A stretch of 64,000 nt of DNA from Halogranum gelatinilyticum. Lineage in GTDB: Archaea; Halobacteriota; Halobacteria; Halobacteriales; Haloferacaceae. Positions 42,525 to 51,778 of this stretch are shown piece by piece (positions within the stretch are counted from its first letter, which is position 1; each line of letters opens with the position of its first letter). The notes under the pieces were generated by a model. It saw nothing but the letters and a program-made list of their open reading frames with translations. It was not told where the DNA came from and searched no databases. The position numbers and the translations under genes are program-made. The DNA lies in assembly GCF_900103715.1 (NCBI RefSeq), contig NZ_FNHL01000001.1, positions 539,295-603,294 on the forward strand, given 5' to 3'.

Positions 42525-43562
42525 TTACTGGCCCAGCGTCACGCCGAGTGCGTCCAGAACGTTCTGGACGGGCTCGTAGTCGTCGGCCGTCCCCTCGGCG
42601 ACGCCCGTGAACCAGAGCTGCTGGTCGTCGCTGAGGTCCTCGTTGATGAGCTGGTCCTCGGTGACGTTGAGCAGGGCCGTCTCGACTTCGGCGTACAGCT
42701 CCTCGTCCATGTCGGCACGAGCCAGGATGGGCGCGCGCGGGATGGGGTCGGAGGTGGCGAGCAGCTGCAGCTCGGGGTCCTCGGTGCCGAGGTCGCCGTC
42801 GTTCTCCGCGGACGTCTCGAGGAACTGCTCCGGGAACTGGTCTTCCGGAACGTGCGGTGCCGTCGAGAAGGCACCCGTCCCGGCCGCCACGACCTCCGAG
42901 CGGTTGATGAGTGTCTCGCGGGCCGTCGCGTGGTCGGACCACTGGCCGGTGAAGTCCTCCGGCGTGCCGTCGGGCGCGCCGCCGGTGTCGAGACCGGCCT
43001 GGTTGAGCATGTACAGCGGGAACAGCGATCCGCTCGTCGAGAGACGGTCGGCGAAGGCGACCGTCTCGCCTTCGAGATCCGTGAGCGACTCGATGCCGCT
43101 GTCGGGCGTCGTCGTGATGAGCGAGAAGTATCGCGAGGCACCGTAGGCGATACGGATGCCGACGACCTGCGTCACGCCCTCGTTCGCACCCTGGATTGCG
43201 ATTGCGGGGGCAGCGTCGGCGATGTCGGCCTGTCCGCTCTCGAGTGCCTGCAGGACTGCTGCGTAGTCGGCGGCGACGGTCGACTCGATGGTCGTGTTCG
43301 TCTCTTCTTCGAGGTAGTTGAACAGCGGCTGGTACTGCTGTTGGATGTCGACGTCGGACTCGGCCGGTGTGAGCGCGAAGGTCATCGTCTGCGGTTCGCT
43401 GCTCGAGCCGGTCGTCGTCCCCTCCGAGGAGCCGCCGCTCGAAGAGTCGGTCGTCTGAGAACCGCCGTCGTTCGAATCGCCACTGGTACAACCACTGAGA
43501 CCGGTGAGACCGGCGACGCCCGCCGCGCCGGTCACCTTGAGGAAGTTTCGTCGGTTTGCCAT
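42525..43562 (-). CDS. phnD: Phosphonate/phosphate-binding lipoprotein PhnD
   Basis: A 345-residue periplasm-side binding protein. Twin-arginine signal NRRNFLKVTGAAG and lipobox with Cys25, then a Ser/Gly/Thr linker (about 26-58), then the PhnD fold starting TFALTPAESDVDIQQQYQPLF. It captures phosphonates, phosphite or phosphate and hands them to PhnE. First gene of the operon; phnC starts about 100 bp after its stop, a gap that may hold an expression control. Confidence 0.95.
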   Translation of the reverse strand: MANRRNFLKVTGAAGVAGLTGLSGCTSGDSNDGGSQTTDSSSGGSSEGTTTGSSSEPQTMTFALTPAESDVDIQQQYQPLFNYLEEETNTTIESTVAADYAAVLQALESGQADIADAAPAIAIQGANEGVTQVVGIRIAYGASRYFSLITTTPDSGIESLTDLEGETVAFADRLSTSGSLFPLYMLNQAGLDTGGAPDGTPEDFTGQWSDHATARETLINRSEVVAAGTGAFSTAPHVPEDQFPEQFLETSAENDGDLGTEDPELQLLATSDPIPRAPILARADMDEELYAEVETALLNVTEDQLINEDLSDDQQLWFTGVAEGTADDYEPVQNVLDALGVTLGQ

Positions 43563-43592
43563 GCGGTTGTCATTCTTCTTAGAGACTTCGTG

Positions 43593-43646
43593 TTTAAGAC
43601 TTCCTATTCTATCTATAGAGAGGGGTATAGAAATGAACTATAGTTC
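43593..43646 (-). promoter_or_regulatory. phnD promoter region with a 12-bp palindrome
   Basis: An AT-rich block upstream of phnD. A TATA-like cttaaac (minus strand; tttaag at 43593-43598) lies about 33 bp before the ATG, tctatagatag follows upstream, and a perfect palindrome GAACTATAGTTC lies at 43635-43646. Phosphate-dependent promoters of Halobacterium carry a so-called P-box upstream of TATA; whether this is one cannot be told here. Confidence 0.4.
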
Positions 43647-43775
43647 TCAGAATGTGAGTTGTTTCACGAGACCGCCTCCGAATCTAGCTGTTAGTAAAGA
43701 AGTGTTCCACGAACGAGGACATATCTCGTCGCCCGAACGGAAACTGACTTGCCCCGCCCCCGAGTACCACCCCAC

Positions 43776-44435
43776 ATGAGCACGACCCACCCCCCGGAGG
43801 AGACGCTGGCCGACGTCGTCGTCGTGGACTACGGTCTCGGCAATCTCCGGAGTGCCACGCGCGGTCTGGAGCGCGCTGGCGCGAACGTGACGGTCTCGGA
43901 CGATCCCGACAGCATCGACGAGGCCGACGGGATCGTCCTCCCCGGCGTCGGCGCGTTCGGCGACGGCATGGAGAACGCCGGTCCCTTCCGCGAGTCACTC
44001 ACCCAGGCTGCCGCCGACGGGATGCCCGTCTTCGGTATCTGTCTCGGCATGCAGATGCTTCTCACCTCCTCGGAAGAGGCCGACCGCGCCGGCCAGGGCG
44101 ACGTCGAAGGTCTCGACCTCGTCCCCGGCACGAACGTCCGGTTCAAGGAGGGCCAGAAGGTCCCCCACATGGGCTGGAACGAACTGAACGTCCAGCGCGA
44201 CCACCCGCTCGTCGAGGGCATCGACGGAGAGTACGCCTACTTCGTCCACTCCTACTACGCCGTCCCCGACGACGACGAGGCCGTCCTGGCGACGACGGAC
44301 TACGGCATCGACTTCCCGGCGATGCTCGCCAACGAGGCAGGCAACGTGATGGGCACGCAGTTCCACCCCGAGAAGAGCGGCGAGACCGGGCTGCGGATTC
44401 TCCGGAACTTCGTCGAATACTGCGCCGAACAGTAG
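43776..44435 (+). CDS. hisH: Imidazole glycerol phosphate synthase subunit HisH
   Basis: A 219-residue glutaminase for histidine synthesis. Nucleophile Cys in FGICLGMQM, His-Glu in GTQFHPEKSGETG, and PGVGAFGDGM near the oxyanion strand. It gives ammonia to HisF, which is elsewhere. An extra N-terminal 8-residue acidic stretch precedes the usual start VVVDYGLGNL. Divergent from phnD. Confidence 0.97.
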   Translation: MSTTHPPEETLADVVVVDYGLGNLRSATRGLERAGANVTVSDDPDSIDEADGIVLPGVGAFGDGMENAGPFRESLTQAAADGMPVFGICLGMQMLLTSSEEADRAGQGDVEGLDLVPGTNVRFKEGQKVPHMGWNELNVQRDHPLVEGIDGEYAYFVHSYYAVPDDDEAVLATTDYGIDFPAMLANEAGNVMGTQFHPEKSGETGLRILRNFVEYCAEQ

Positions 44436-44572
44436 TCTCGGCTGCCTCTCTCGTCGAAGACGGCGACAGCCAGCGGCTGTGGCTCGGTGCGTCGCTGCAC
44501 GCGCCACCCACTCCCACAATATCCTCCTGACCCGACGCCCTTTTGCCAGTCACCGGCAAACCACCGCGTAGC

Positions 44573-45379
44573 ATGAAAGCCGTCACCCTCGGTCCCGCTG
44601 GCACGTACTCCCATCGCGCCGCCCGCGCCGTCGCCGACGACGTGGAGTTCCGCGAGTCGGTCACCGCCATCGTCGACGCCGTCGCCGACGGCGACTACGC
44701 CCGCGGGGTCGTCCCCATCGAGAACAGCATCGAGGGCAGCGTTACCGAGACGCTCGACGCCCTCTCGAACCGGGAAGTGGCCGTCACGCAGGAGATCGTC
44801 ACGCCCATCCGCCACGCGCTGCTCGCTCAGAGCGGCAACTTCGAGACCGTCGCCAGCCACTCCCAGGCACTCGCGCAGTGTCGCAGCTACCTCGAAGCCG
44901 AGTATCCCGACGTGTCGCTCGAAGCCGTCGCCAGCACGGCCCGCGGTGTCGAGCGCGCCCGCAACGACCCGACCGTCGCGGGCATCGGCCACCCCGACAA
45001 CGCGGGCGACGACCTCCAAATCATCGCCGAGGACATCCAGGACCGCAAGTCGAACGCGACGCGCTTCTTCGTCGTCGCGCCCATGAGCGAACGCTCGGAC
45101 GCGGGCGGCAAATCGTCGGTCGTCGTCTACCCGAACGCCAACTATCCCGGCCTCCTGCTCGAACTGCTCGAAGCCTTCGCCGAGCGCGACATCAACCTCT
45201 CGCGCATCGAGTCGCGGCCGAGCGGCGACCGCCTCGGTGACTATCTCTTCCATCTGGACTTCGAGGCCGGACTGTACGAGGACCGCGCACAGGAAGCGCT
45301 CGAAGACGTCGAAGAGATCGCTCGCAAGGGCTGGGTCCGTCGGCTCGGCTCCTACGACACCCGCCACGTGCTGTACTGA
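44573..45379 (+). CDS. pheA: Prephenate dehydratase
   Basis: A 268-residue enzyme of phenylalanine synthesis. The catalytic half starts TLGPAGTYSH and has VVPIENSIEGSV and the Thr-Arg-Phe motif NATRFFVVA; the ACT regulatory domain follows with NYPGLLLELLEAFAERDINLSRIESRP (the ESRP Phe-binding signature). So it should be feedback-inhibited by Phe. No chorismate mutase domain is fused. Confidence 0.97.
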   Translation: MKAVTLGPAGTYSHRAARAVADDVEFRESVTAIVDAVADGDYARGVVPIENSIEGSVTETLDALSNREVAVTQEIVTPIRHALLAQSGNFETVASHSQALAQCRSYLEAEYPDVSLEAVASTARGVERARNDPTVAGIGHPDNAGDDLQIIAEDIQDRKSNATRFFVVAPMSERSDAGGKSSVVVYPNANYPGLLLELLEAFAERDINLSRIESRPSGDRLGDYLFHLDFEAGLYEDRAQEALEDVEEIARKGWVRRLGSYDTRHVLY

Positions 45380-45437
45380 GACGGAGCCGACGGCCACCGA
45401 GTCCTGTCGACGCTCGGTCGTGTCGTTCCCGTAGCAA

Positions 45438-45448
45438 CAACGTTGAAG
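45438..45448 (+). promoter_or_regulatory. Shared Hsp20 promoter element, copy 1
   Basis: caacgttgaag lies 28-38 bp before the first Hsp20 ATG. It differs at one base from the element before the second Hsp20 gene (46100-46110), suggesting a common BRE/TATA or heat-shock site. Confidence 0.3.
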
Positions 45449-45475
45449 GTGTAAGGGAACCGATAGTACGGTACG

Positions 45476-45937
45476 ATGCCAGACCGCTCGAACCCGTTCA
45501 AGGATATCGAAGAGTTGTTCGACCGCATGAGCCACGGTTTCGAGCCGCGCGGGCTCGCCCTCCACGAGGTCGCCGTCGACGTGAGCGAGACGGATGACGA
45601 ACTCGTCGTCACCGCGGACCTCCCCGGCTACGACAAGGAAGACATCGACGTCGCCGTCGAGGGCGACCGCCTGACGATCACCGCCGACCACGAGGAGACG
45701 ACCGAAGAGGGAGACGATGTGGGCGAAGTCGACGAAGGGGACGAAGGCGATGAAGCAGACGACGACGTCCACTACCACCGCCGCGAGCGGACCCGCCGGA
45801 CGGTGAGTCGGAGCCTCCACCTGCCCACCGCGGTCGACGAGACCGCTGCGAGCGCGACCTACCGGAACGGCGTCCTGACCGTCACCCTCCCCAAGCCAGC
45901 GGCTGGCGACGAAGGCTACGACATCGACGTCCAGTAA
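45476..45937 (+). CDS. Hsp20/alpha-crystallin small heat-shock protein
   Basis: A 153-residue sHsp. The alpha-crystallin domain begins at about residue 33 (LALHEVAVDVSETDDELVVTADLPGYDKEDIDV) and holds the A-x-x-x-n-G-v-L signature ASATYRNGVLTV. A very acidic insertion (EEGDDVGEVDEGDEGDEADDD, residues 80-100) interrupts the domain. The C-terminal IDVQ replaces the usual IXI anchor. It holds unfolded proteins for refolding. Paralog of the next gene. Confidence 0.94.
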   Translation: MPDRSNPFKDIEELFDRMSHGFEPRGLALHEVAVDVSETDDELVVTADLPGYDKEDIDVAVEGDRLTITADHEETTEEGDDVGEVDEGDEGDEADDDVHYHRRERTRRTVSRSLHLPTAVDETAASATYRNGVLTVTLPKPAAGDEGYDIDVQ

Positions 45938-46099
45938 CCAGCCGCTCGCCGCGAGCGACGGCCCGTCGATACCGTTCGCCCGTCCGTCTCTCACGACACT
46001 CGATTTTCTCCCGTTAATCCCACCGTGTCGAACGCTGACCAGAGCTAGAATATCTCACGGAGCGCGCGTCTCTCGTGCGATTGGCTATCTCGCGTCCAG

Positions 46100-46110
46100 C
46101 AACGTTTAAG
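46100..46110 (+). promoter_or_regulatory. Shared Hsp20 promoter element, copy 2
   Basis: caacgtttaag lies 40-50 bp before the second Hsp20 ATG, giving a leader of about 15-20 nt. The gtttaag part is a good TATA box. Confidence 0.4.
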
Positions 46111-46149
46111 CTCACAAACGGCGTACTGAGGTGCCGGAGATATACAATC

Positions 46150-46617
46150 ATGATGCGACGTTCCAACCCCTTTGATTTCAGTGAACTCGACCGAATGTTC
46201 GAACGCATGAGCCGCCAGTTCGAAGACATGAACCGCCAACTCGGTTCCTGGGAGGGCAACGTCGGCGAGATGGTCAGCCACCGCGGCATGGCCATCGACG
46301 TCGCCGAGCACGACGACAGCCTCGTCGTCGTCGCCGACCTGCCGGGCTTCGAGAAGGACGACATCGACCTCACAGTCGCTGGCCAGACGCTCACCATCGT
46401 CGCCGAGCGCGAGATGGCCTCCGAGTCCGGTGACGAGGAGAGCGAGTACCTCCGCCGCGAGCGACGCAGCGAGTCCATCCGACGCAGCATCCGCCTCCCC
46501 GTCGACGTCGACGAAGAGGGCGCGAGCGCGAGCTACCAGAACGGTGTCCTGACCGTCAGCCTCCCCAAGTTCCAGGCCGACGACGAGGACGACTCCCACC
46601 ACATCGACGTCCAGTAA
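46150..46617 (+). CDS. Hsp20/alpha-crystallin small heat-shock protein
   Basis: A 155-residue sHsp, paralog of the gene before it. The crystallin domain starts near residue 48 (GMAIDVAEHDDSLVVVADLPGFEKDDID) and has ASASYQNGVLTVSLPK. It lacks the long acidic insertion of the other copy and has an N-terminal arm RRSNPFDFSELDRMFERMSRQFEDM. The start at 46150 (MM) or 46153. C-terminal HHIDVQ as in its paralog. Confidence 0.94.
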   Translation: MMRRSNPFDFSELDRMFERMSRQFEDMNRQLGSWEGNVGEMVSHRGMAIDVAEHDDSLVVVADLPGFEKDDIDLTVAGQTLTIVAEREMASESGDEESEYLRRERRSESIRRSIRLPVDVDEEGASASYQNGVLTVSLPKFQADDEDDSHHIDVQ

Positions 46618-46748
46618 GCGACCCGGTCCCCGGTAAGCAATCCAGTCTCCGGTAAGCGACCCACTCTCCAGTACCTGTCCGGTCGGCTCATCGGAGTCGA
46701 GAGACCATCCCCGCACGCCGCGGTGCACGCTCGGTTTTCTTTCGTCCC

Positions 46749-47266
46749 CTACCACTCCAGCGACGCTGCCGTCTCGTCGACCGTCTCCTTCCACGCCGGC
46801 GGTAGCTCCCCGCCCCGTTTCGGCGGGTCGAGCGGCAGTGTCAGTGCCGTGTAGTCGACGTGTTCGAACGCGTCGGCGACGCGCTCGCCGACGAACTCCG
46901 CGTTCTGCCGCTTCGAGGAGACACCGCCCGAGGCGAGGTCGTAGTAGGTCGTGAAGAGCTGTCGGACGTGGACGGTCTCGGCGTCGACCGTCTCGCTCGC
47001 GAGATGGCGGAACAGTTTGGCCGTGTTGTCCGCGGGGTCGGCGCGCCGCCGTGCTCGCTGCCGTACCCGCCGCTCGTAGTACCTTCGCCAGCGACGTCGA
47101 CCGGGGTCGAACCCACGCGGTACTCCGTCGTCCAGTGGAAGCCCGGATGTCGCTGGGCGAGCGTCTCGCGGAGTCGACGTTGGACGCGCGTCGCGGCGGT
47201 GGCCACGAGCTGGCCGTCGGCCGGGGGCGGCCTCAAGCTTTCGCCTGGCGTGCGTCGCGTGGACAC
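46749..47266 (-). pseudogene. Frameshifted gene, possible nuclease-like protein
   Basis: Two protein-like halves in different frames on the minus strand. From 47266, about 60 residues read well (MSTRRTPGESLRPPP start, then ETLAQRHPGFHWTTEYRVGS and TPVDVAG, ending near 47087). The second half, in another frame ending at TAG 46749, reads DPADNTAKLFRHLASETVDA through ASLEW. Between them (47030-47087) the sequence is Arg-rich noise. The layout recalls a small restriction-like nuclease fold, but I cannot name it. Broken gene or sequencing error. Confidence 0.55.
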
Positions 47267-47307
47267 GTGACAGGGAGATCAGACAGACACGGACGTCAGG
47301 TATAGGA

Positions 47308-47316
47308 GTATTTTAG
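47308..47316 (+). promoter_or_regulatory. TATA box of leuS
   Basis: tattttagg is centred 28 bp before the ATG at 47340, the spacing of a leaderless transcript. Confidence 0.45.
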
Positions 47317-47339
47317 GGTTCGACCCGACACACACGACT

Positions 47340-50249
47340 ATGGACTACAACCCGCAGGAACTCGAACAGCGCTGGCGAGAGCGTTGGGCCGAGACAGGTC
47401 GGTACGAGGCCGACCCGAGCGACGTCGCCGACGAGGACCCGACGTTCGTCACCGTCCCGTATCCGTATCCGAGCGGCGGGATGCATATCGGCCACGCCCG
47501 GACGTACACCGTCCCCGACGTCTACGCGCGCTACCGTCGCCAACAGGGCGACAACGTCCTCTTTCCCATCGCGTGGCACGTCACCGGCACGCCCATCATC
47601 GGTGCCGTCGAGCGGCTGAAGAAGCGCGAGCCCAAGCAGATGTCCGTCCTGCAGGACACCTACAACGTCCCCGAAGACAGCCTCTCGGACCTCGAGACCC
47701 CGATGGGCTTTGCCAACTACTTCATCGAAGAGCACTACAAGCAGGGGATGCAGTCGCTCGGCCTCTCGGTCGACTGGCGACGCGAGTTCAACACGAACGA
47801 CGACCGTTACTCGCAGTTCATCACGTGGCAGTACGAGACGCTGCGCGACCACGGCCGACTGGAGAAGGGACTGCACCCCGTCAAGTTCTGTACCGACGAG
47901 GAACAGCCCGTCACGACCCACGACCTGCTGGAGGGTGAGGAAGCCGAGTTCCAGGAGTACACGCTGGTCAGATTCGGGTGGGACCACGAGGGCGAGTCAG
48001 ATACCCACTCGCGTGGTTCGTCACCGCGCGAGGTGATCGTCCCGATGGCGACGCTCCGCCCCGAGACGGTCTACGGCGTCACGAACGCCTACATCGACCC
48101 CGAAGCGAGTTACGTCGTCGCCGACGTCGACGGCGAACACTGGTTCGTCTCGACCGAAGCCGCCGAAAAACTCCGCCTGCAGGCCCACGAGGTCGAGGTC
48201 CTCTCGGAGTACGAGGGGAGCGAACTCGTCGGCCAGCGCGTCACGAACCCCATCACGGGCGACGACGTGCTCGTCCTGCCCGCCGACTTCGTCGACGCCG
48301 ACAACGCGACTGGCGTCGTCATGTCCGTCCCGGCACATTCGCCGGACGACTACGTCGCGCTGCAGGAGGCGAAGGCCGACACCGACTATCTCGAATCCTT
48401 TGGCATCGACCCGGCCGAGGTCGCCGACATCCAGCCGATCCCGATTCTGGACATCGAGGACGACGACGAGGACTGGGGCGAGATTCCGGCGAAGCACGCC
48501 GTCGAGTCCCGCGGCATCGAGTCGTCGGACGACCCCGCACTGGAGAAGGCCACCAAGGACCTCTACAACAAGGAGTTCCACGCCGGCCACCTCAAGGAGA
48601 TGTACGGCGAGTACGCCGGTCGCGTCGTCAACGAGGTCCGCGACGAGTTCAAGCACGACTACGCCGACTCCGGCGCGTTCGACGTCATGCAGGAGTTCTC
48701 CGAGGAGGTCGTCTGTCGCTGTGGCGGTGACGTCGTCGTCGCCGAACAGGACACGTGGTTCCTGACCTACAACGACGAGGACTGGAAGCGCATGGCCCAC
48801 GAGGTCGTCGAAGGGATGGACGCCATCCCGGACAACACCCGTGGCGAGTACGACCACACCATCGACTGGCTCAACGAGTGGCCCTGTATCCGCAACTACG
48901 GGCTGGGCACGCGCCTGCCGTGGGACAAAGACTTCGTCATCGAGCCGCTGTCGGACTCGACGGTCTACATGGCGTACTACACCATCGCCCACCGCCTGCA
49001 GGACGTCCCCGTCGAGGACCTCGACCGCGACTTTTTCGACGCGCTGTTCTACGGCGAAGAGGCAGTGGAGGACGCCGACGAGCGCGCGCTGGCCCTGCGC
49101 GAGGAGTGGCAGTACTGGTATCCGGTCGACTACCGGTTCTCCGGCAACGACCTCATCAGTAACCACCTGACGTTCTACCTGTTCCACCACGCCGACCTCT
49201 TCGACGAGGAGATGTGGCCCGAGGGTGTCGTCATCATGGGCATGGGCCTCTTGGAGGGCGAGAAGATGTCCTCCTCGAAGGGCCACGTCGTCCTCCCCGG
49301 CGAGGCCATCGAGAAGTACGGCGCGGACACCGTTCGGTTCTTCCTGCTGAACTCCGCGGAGCCGTGGCAGGACTACGACTGGCGCGCCGACCAGGTCGGC
49401 AGCGTCCGTAACCAGCTGGACCGCTTCTGGTCTCGTGCGCAGGACCTCATCGAGGGTGACGAGGGCGACGAAGACGACGTGACGCACATCGACCGCTGGC
49501 TGCTGTCGAAGCTCCAAGACACCGTCGCCACCGTCACCGAGGCGATGGAGAACTCCGAGACGCGGACGGCGAGTCAGGCCGCCTTCTACGGCTTTGAGGA
49601 GAGCCTGCGCTGGTACCGCCGGCGCGCCGACCTCGACCGGCCGGGCGCACAGTGGACGCTCCGTCACGTCCTCGAGACGCGCCTGCGACTGCTCGCCCCG
49701 TTCGTGCCGTTCCTGGCGAACGAACTCCACGAGCAGCTGACCGGGACGCCCGCCGAGGACGCCCCGTGGCCCGAGGTCGACCACGAGTACGAGAGTACGG
49801 TCGTCGAAGTCGAGGAACGGCAGGTCGAGCGGCTGACCGAGGACATCCACGACATCATCGACGTGACCGACACCGACCCCGAGACGGTTCGGGTCTACGT
49901 CGCCGCCGACTGGAAGAACCTCGTGTTCGACACCGTCGCCGACGTCGGCACGGACATCGGCCAGGTGATGGGGCAGGTCATGCAGCACGAGAGCCTGCGC
50001 GAGCGTGGCAACGAGGTCAACGACCTCGTGCAGGACCTCGTCGATGTCGTCCGCGGTCTCGACGACGAGACGGTCGAGGCGATGCGCGAGATGGAGGAGG
50101 CCGAGGTCTACGAGAACGCAACCGGCTTCCTCACCCGCGAGTTCGACGCGGACATCGAGGTCTACGTCGAGGGCAGCGAGGACGTCCACGACCCGGCCGA
50201 CCGCGCGAGCAAGGCGACGCCGTTCCGCCCGGCAATCCACCTCGAATAG
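47340..50249 (+). CDS. leuS: Leucyl-tRNA synthetase
   Basis: A 969-residue class Ia synthetase of the archaeal/eukaryotic type. HIGH motif in PYPSGGMHIGHARTY, the CP1 editing domain in the middle (DADNATGVVMSVPAHSPDD), and the KMSKS motif as EKMSSSKGHVVLPG. An anticodon-binding domain and a C-terminal extension follow. Ligates Leu to tRNA-Leu and edits Ile/norvaline. Confidence 0.98.
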   Translation: MDYNPQELEQRWRERWAETGRYEADPSDVADEDPTFVTVPYPYPSGGMHIGHARTYTVPDVYARYRRQQGDNVLFPIAWHVTGTPIIGAVERLKKREPKQMSVLQDTYNVPEDSLSDLETPMGFANYFIEEHYKQGMQSLGLSVDWRREFNTNDDRYSQFITWQYETLRDHGRLEKGLHPVKFCTDEEQPVTTHDLLEGEEAEFQEYTLVRFGWDHEGESDTHSRGSSPREVIVPMATLRPETVYGVTNAYIDPEASYVVADVDGEHWFVSTEAAEKLRLQAHEVEVLSEYEGSELVGQRVTNPITGDDVLVLPADFVDADNATGVVMSVPAHSPDDYVALQEAKADTDYLESFGIDPAEVADIQPIPILDIEDDDEDWGEIPAKHAVESRGIESSDDPALEKATKDLYNKEFHAGHLKEMYGEYAGRVVNEVRDEFKHDYADSGAFDVMQEFSEEVVCRCGGDVVVAEQDTWFLTYNDEDWKRMAHEVVEGMDAIPDNTRGEYDHTIDWLNEWPCIRNYGLGTRLPWDKDFVIEPLSDSTVYMAYYTIAHRLQDVPVEDLDRDFFDALFYGEEAVEDADERALALREEWQYWYPVDYRFSGNDLISNHLTFYLFHHADLFDEEMWPEGVVIMGMGLLEGEKMSSSKGHVVLPGEAIEKYGADTVRFFLLNSAEPWQDYDWRADQVGSVRNQLDRFWSRAQDLIEGDEGDEDDVTHIDRWLLSKLQDTVATVTEAMENSETRTASQAAFYGFEESLRWYRRRADLDRPGAQWTLRHVLETRLRLLAPFVPFLANELHEQLTGTPAEDAPWPEVDHEYESTVVEVEERQVERLTEDIHDIIDVTDTDPETVRVYVAADWKNLVFDTVADVGTDIGQVMGQVMQHESLRERGNEVNDLVQDLVDVVRGLDDETVEAMREMEEAEVYENATGFLTREFDADIEVYVEGSEDVHDPADRASKATPFRPAIHLE

Positions 50250-50317
50250 GGCGCGACACCGGCGCGCAACGTGTTTTTCGACTAACCCTTATCTATCCAC
50301 CACCCCTACCGTGAGGC

Positions 50318-50551
50318 ATGAGCAGTGAATCTGACGACTCGGAGCCGGGCGTGTTGAAATCGGCGTACCGCACGGTGACGCCGGGCTACAAGAGTCACCC
50401 GGATACCGAGATGAACGTCATCGGGCTGGCGTACTTCCTCGGTATCCTCGTGCTGCTCGTGCCCCTGCTCCCGTTCATCGTCCTCGTCTGGCTCATCAGC
50501 AAGCTCATCGAACTCGTCGCCGACCAGACGGGCAGCGGTGAGACGAAGTAG
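50318..50551 (+). CDS. Small membrane protein, DUF75xx type
   Basis: A 77-residue protein: acidic start, LKSAYRTVTPGYKSHPDTEMNVIGL, then one long hydrophobic helix (LGILVLLVPLLPFIVLVWLI). A cccttatc TATA lies about 28 bp before the ATG. It looks like a conserved haloarchaeal DUF7535-type protein; function unknown. Confidence 0.7.
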   Translation: MSSESDDSEPGVLKSAYRTVTPGYKSHPDTEMNVIGLAYFLGILVLLVPLLPFIVLVWLISKLIELVADQTGSGETK

Positions 50552-50668
50552 CGAACGCGAGAGCGCGCGAACGAGCGTGGACGAGCGCGACTGGTTTTTC
50601 AGAGCCGACGCTCAGAGACTGAGTGCGACAGAAGGGGATGACAGCCTGCGGCTTCCTGAAGACTGGAC

Positions 50669-51661
50669 TTACTCGGCGAGACCGAGCAGGTCGAACGGGT
50701 AGCCGTTGTCGTTGTCGTCGGCGTGCTCGTAGACGACGTGGGCGGCGGCGACGTCCTGAATCGCCAGCCCGGTCGAGTCGAAGACGGTGATGCCGTCGTC
50801 GTCGGTGCGGCCCGCCTTGTCGCCGACGACGATCTGGCCGATCTGGCCGTAGATGTCGTCGTCAGCGAGGACGCCCGCGTTGTACGGGACGTTGATCTCG
50901 CCGGAGTGGGTCGTCTGCTCGAAGTCGTCGATGACGAGCTTCGCATCCAAGAGAACCTCGTCGGCGAGTTCGTGTTTGCCCTCGGCGTCGGCACCCATCG
51001 CGTTGATGTGGGTGTGGTCGCCGACGGCCTCGCGCGGGACGATGGGGTCTTCGACGGGCGTGACCGTCGAGAGGACGTCACAGCCGGCGGCCTCCGCGAT
51101 AGAGCCGGCGCGGACGTCGAACTCGCCCTCGAAGGTGTCGATGAAGCGCGCGACGCGTTCCTCGGAGAGGTCCGAGACGACGACCTCCTCGATGTCGCGG
51201 ACCTCGGAGATGGCCCGGAGCTGGGTGTACGACTGGACACCCGCGCCGATGATGCCCATCGACGTCGCGTCCTCGACCGCGAGATGGTCGGTGGCGACGG
51301 CGGCGGCCGCGCCGGTGCGGAGCATCGTCAGTTCCGTCCCGTCCATCAGGGCCAGCGGGAAGGCGTTCTCGGGGTCCGAGTAGATCATCGTCCCCATAAC
51401 CGTCGGCAGGTCGAACTTCTCGCCGTTGTCGGGGTGGACGTTGACCCACTTGATGCCGGCGGCGTCCCACTCGCCGGCGTCGAGGTAGGCGGGCATCGAC
51501 CGGAAGTCGCCGTTGTACTGCGGCAGGTCGATGTAGGACTTCGGCGGCATCTGTGCGTCGCCCGTCTCGTAGGCGGCGAAGGCGTCTTCGATGGCCGAGA
51601 TGAGTTCGGGCATCTGGCAGTTGTCGTGGACGTCGTCGCTGTTGAGCAGCAGCGTCTGCAT
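50669..51661 (-). CDS. Ornithine cyclodeaminase / alanine dehydrogenase family
   Basis: A 330-residue mu-crystallin/OCD family enzyme. The substrate half has MPPKSYIDLP and the catalytic Lys region AAGIKWVNVHPDN; the NAD-binding half reads MGIIGAGVQSYTQLRAI (GxGxxS) and DLSEERVARF, and the Asp of the active site lies in VIDDFEQTTHSGEI. Archaeal members include an alanine dehydrogenase; the true substrate is open. Start at 51661. Confidence 0.9.
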   Translation of the reverse strand: MQTLLLNSDDVHDNCQMPELISAIEDAFAAYETGDAQMPPKSYIDLPQYNGDFRSMPAYLDAGEWDAAGIKWVNVHPDNGEKFDLPTVMGTMIYSDPENAFPLALMDGTELTMLRTGAAAAVATDHLAVEDATSMGIIGAGVQSYTQLRAISEVRDIEEVVVSDLSEERVARFIDTFEGEFDVRAGSIAEAAGCDVLSTVTPVEDPIVPREAVGDHTHINAMGADAEGKHELADEVLLDAKLVIDDFEQTTHSGEINVPYNAGVLADDDIYGQIGQIVVGDKAGRTDDDGITVFDSTGLAIQDVAAAHVVYEHADDNDNGYPFDLLGLAE

Positions 51662-51778
51662 AGTCGCCCCTTCCCAGAGGGGCTACTTAGTTCGTTCCAT
51701 TTCTACACTGTCGTCCAAGTTCAGGTATGAAAGTAGGAGTTGTGTCTAACTTTTTGGAACTGTCAGGATTGCTCACGC

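Noticed and set aside
40674-43562. Complete phosphonate degradation operon
   Set aside because: Only the importer genes phnD, phnC and phnE are present; no lyase or hydrolase gene is next to them.
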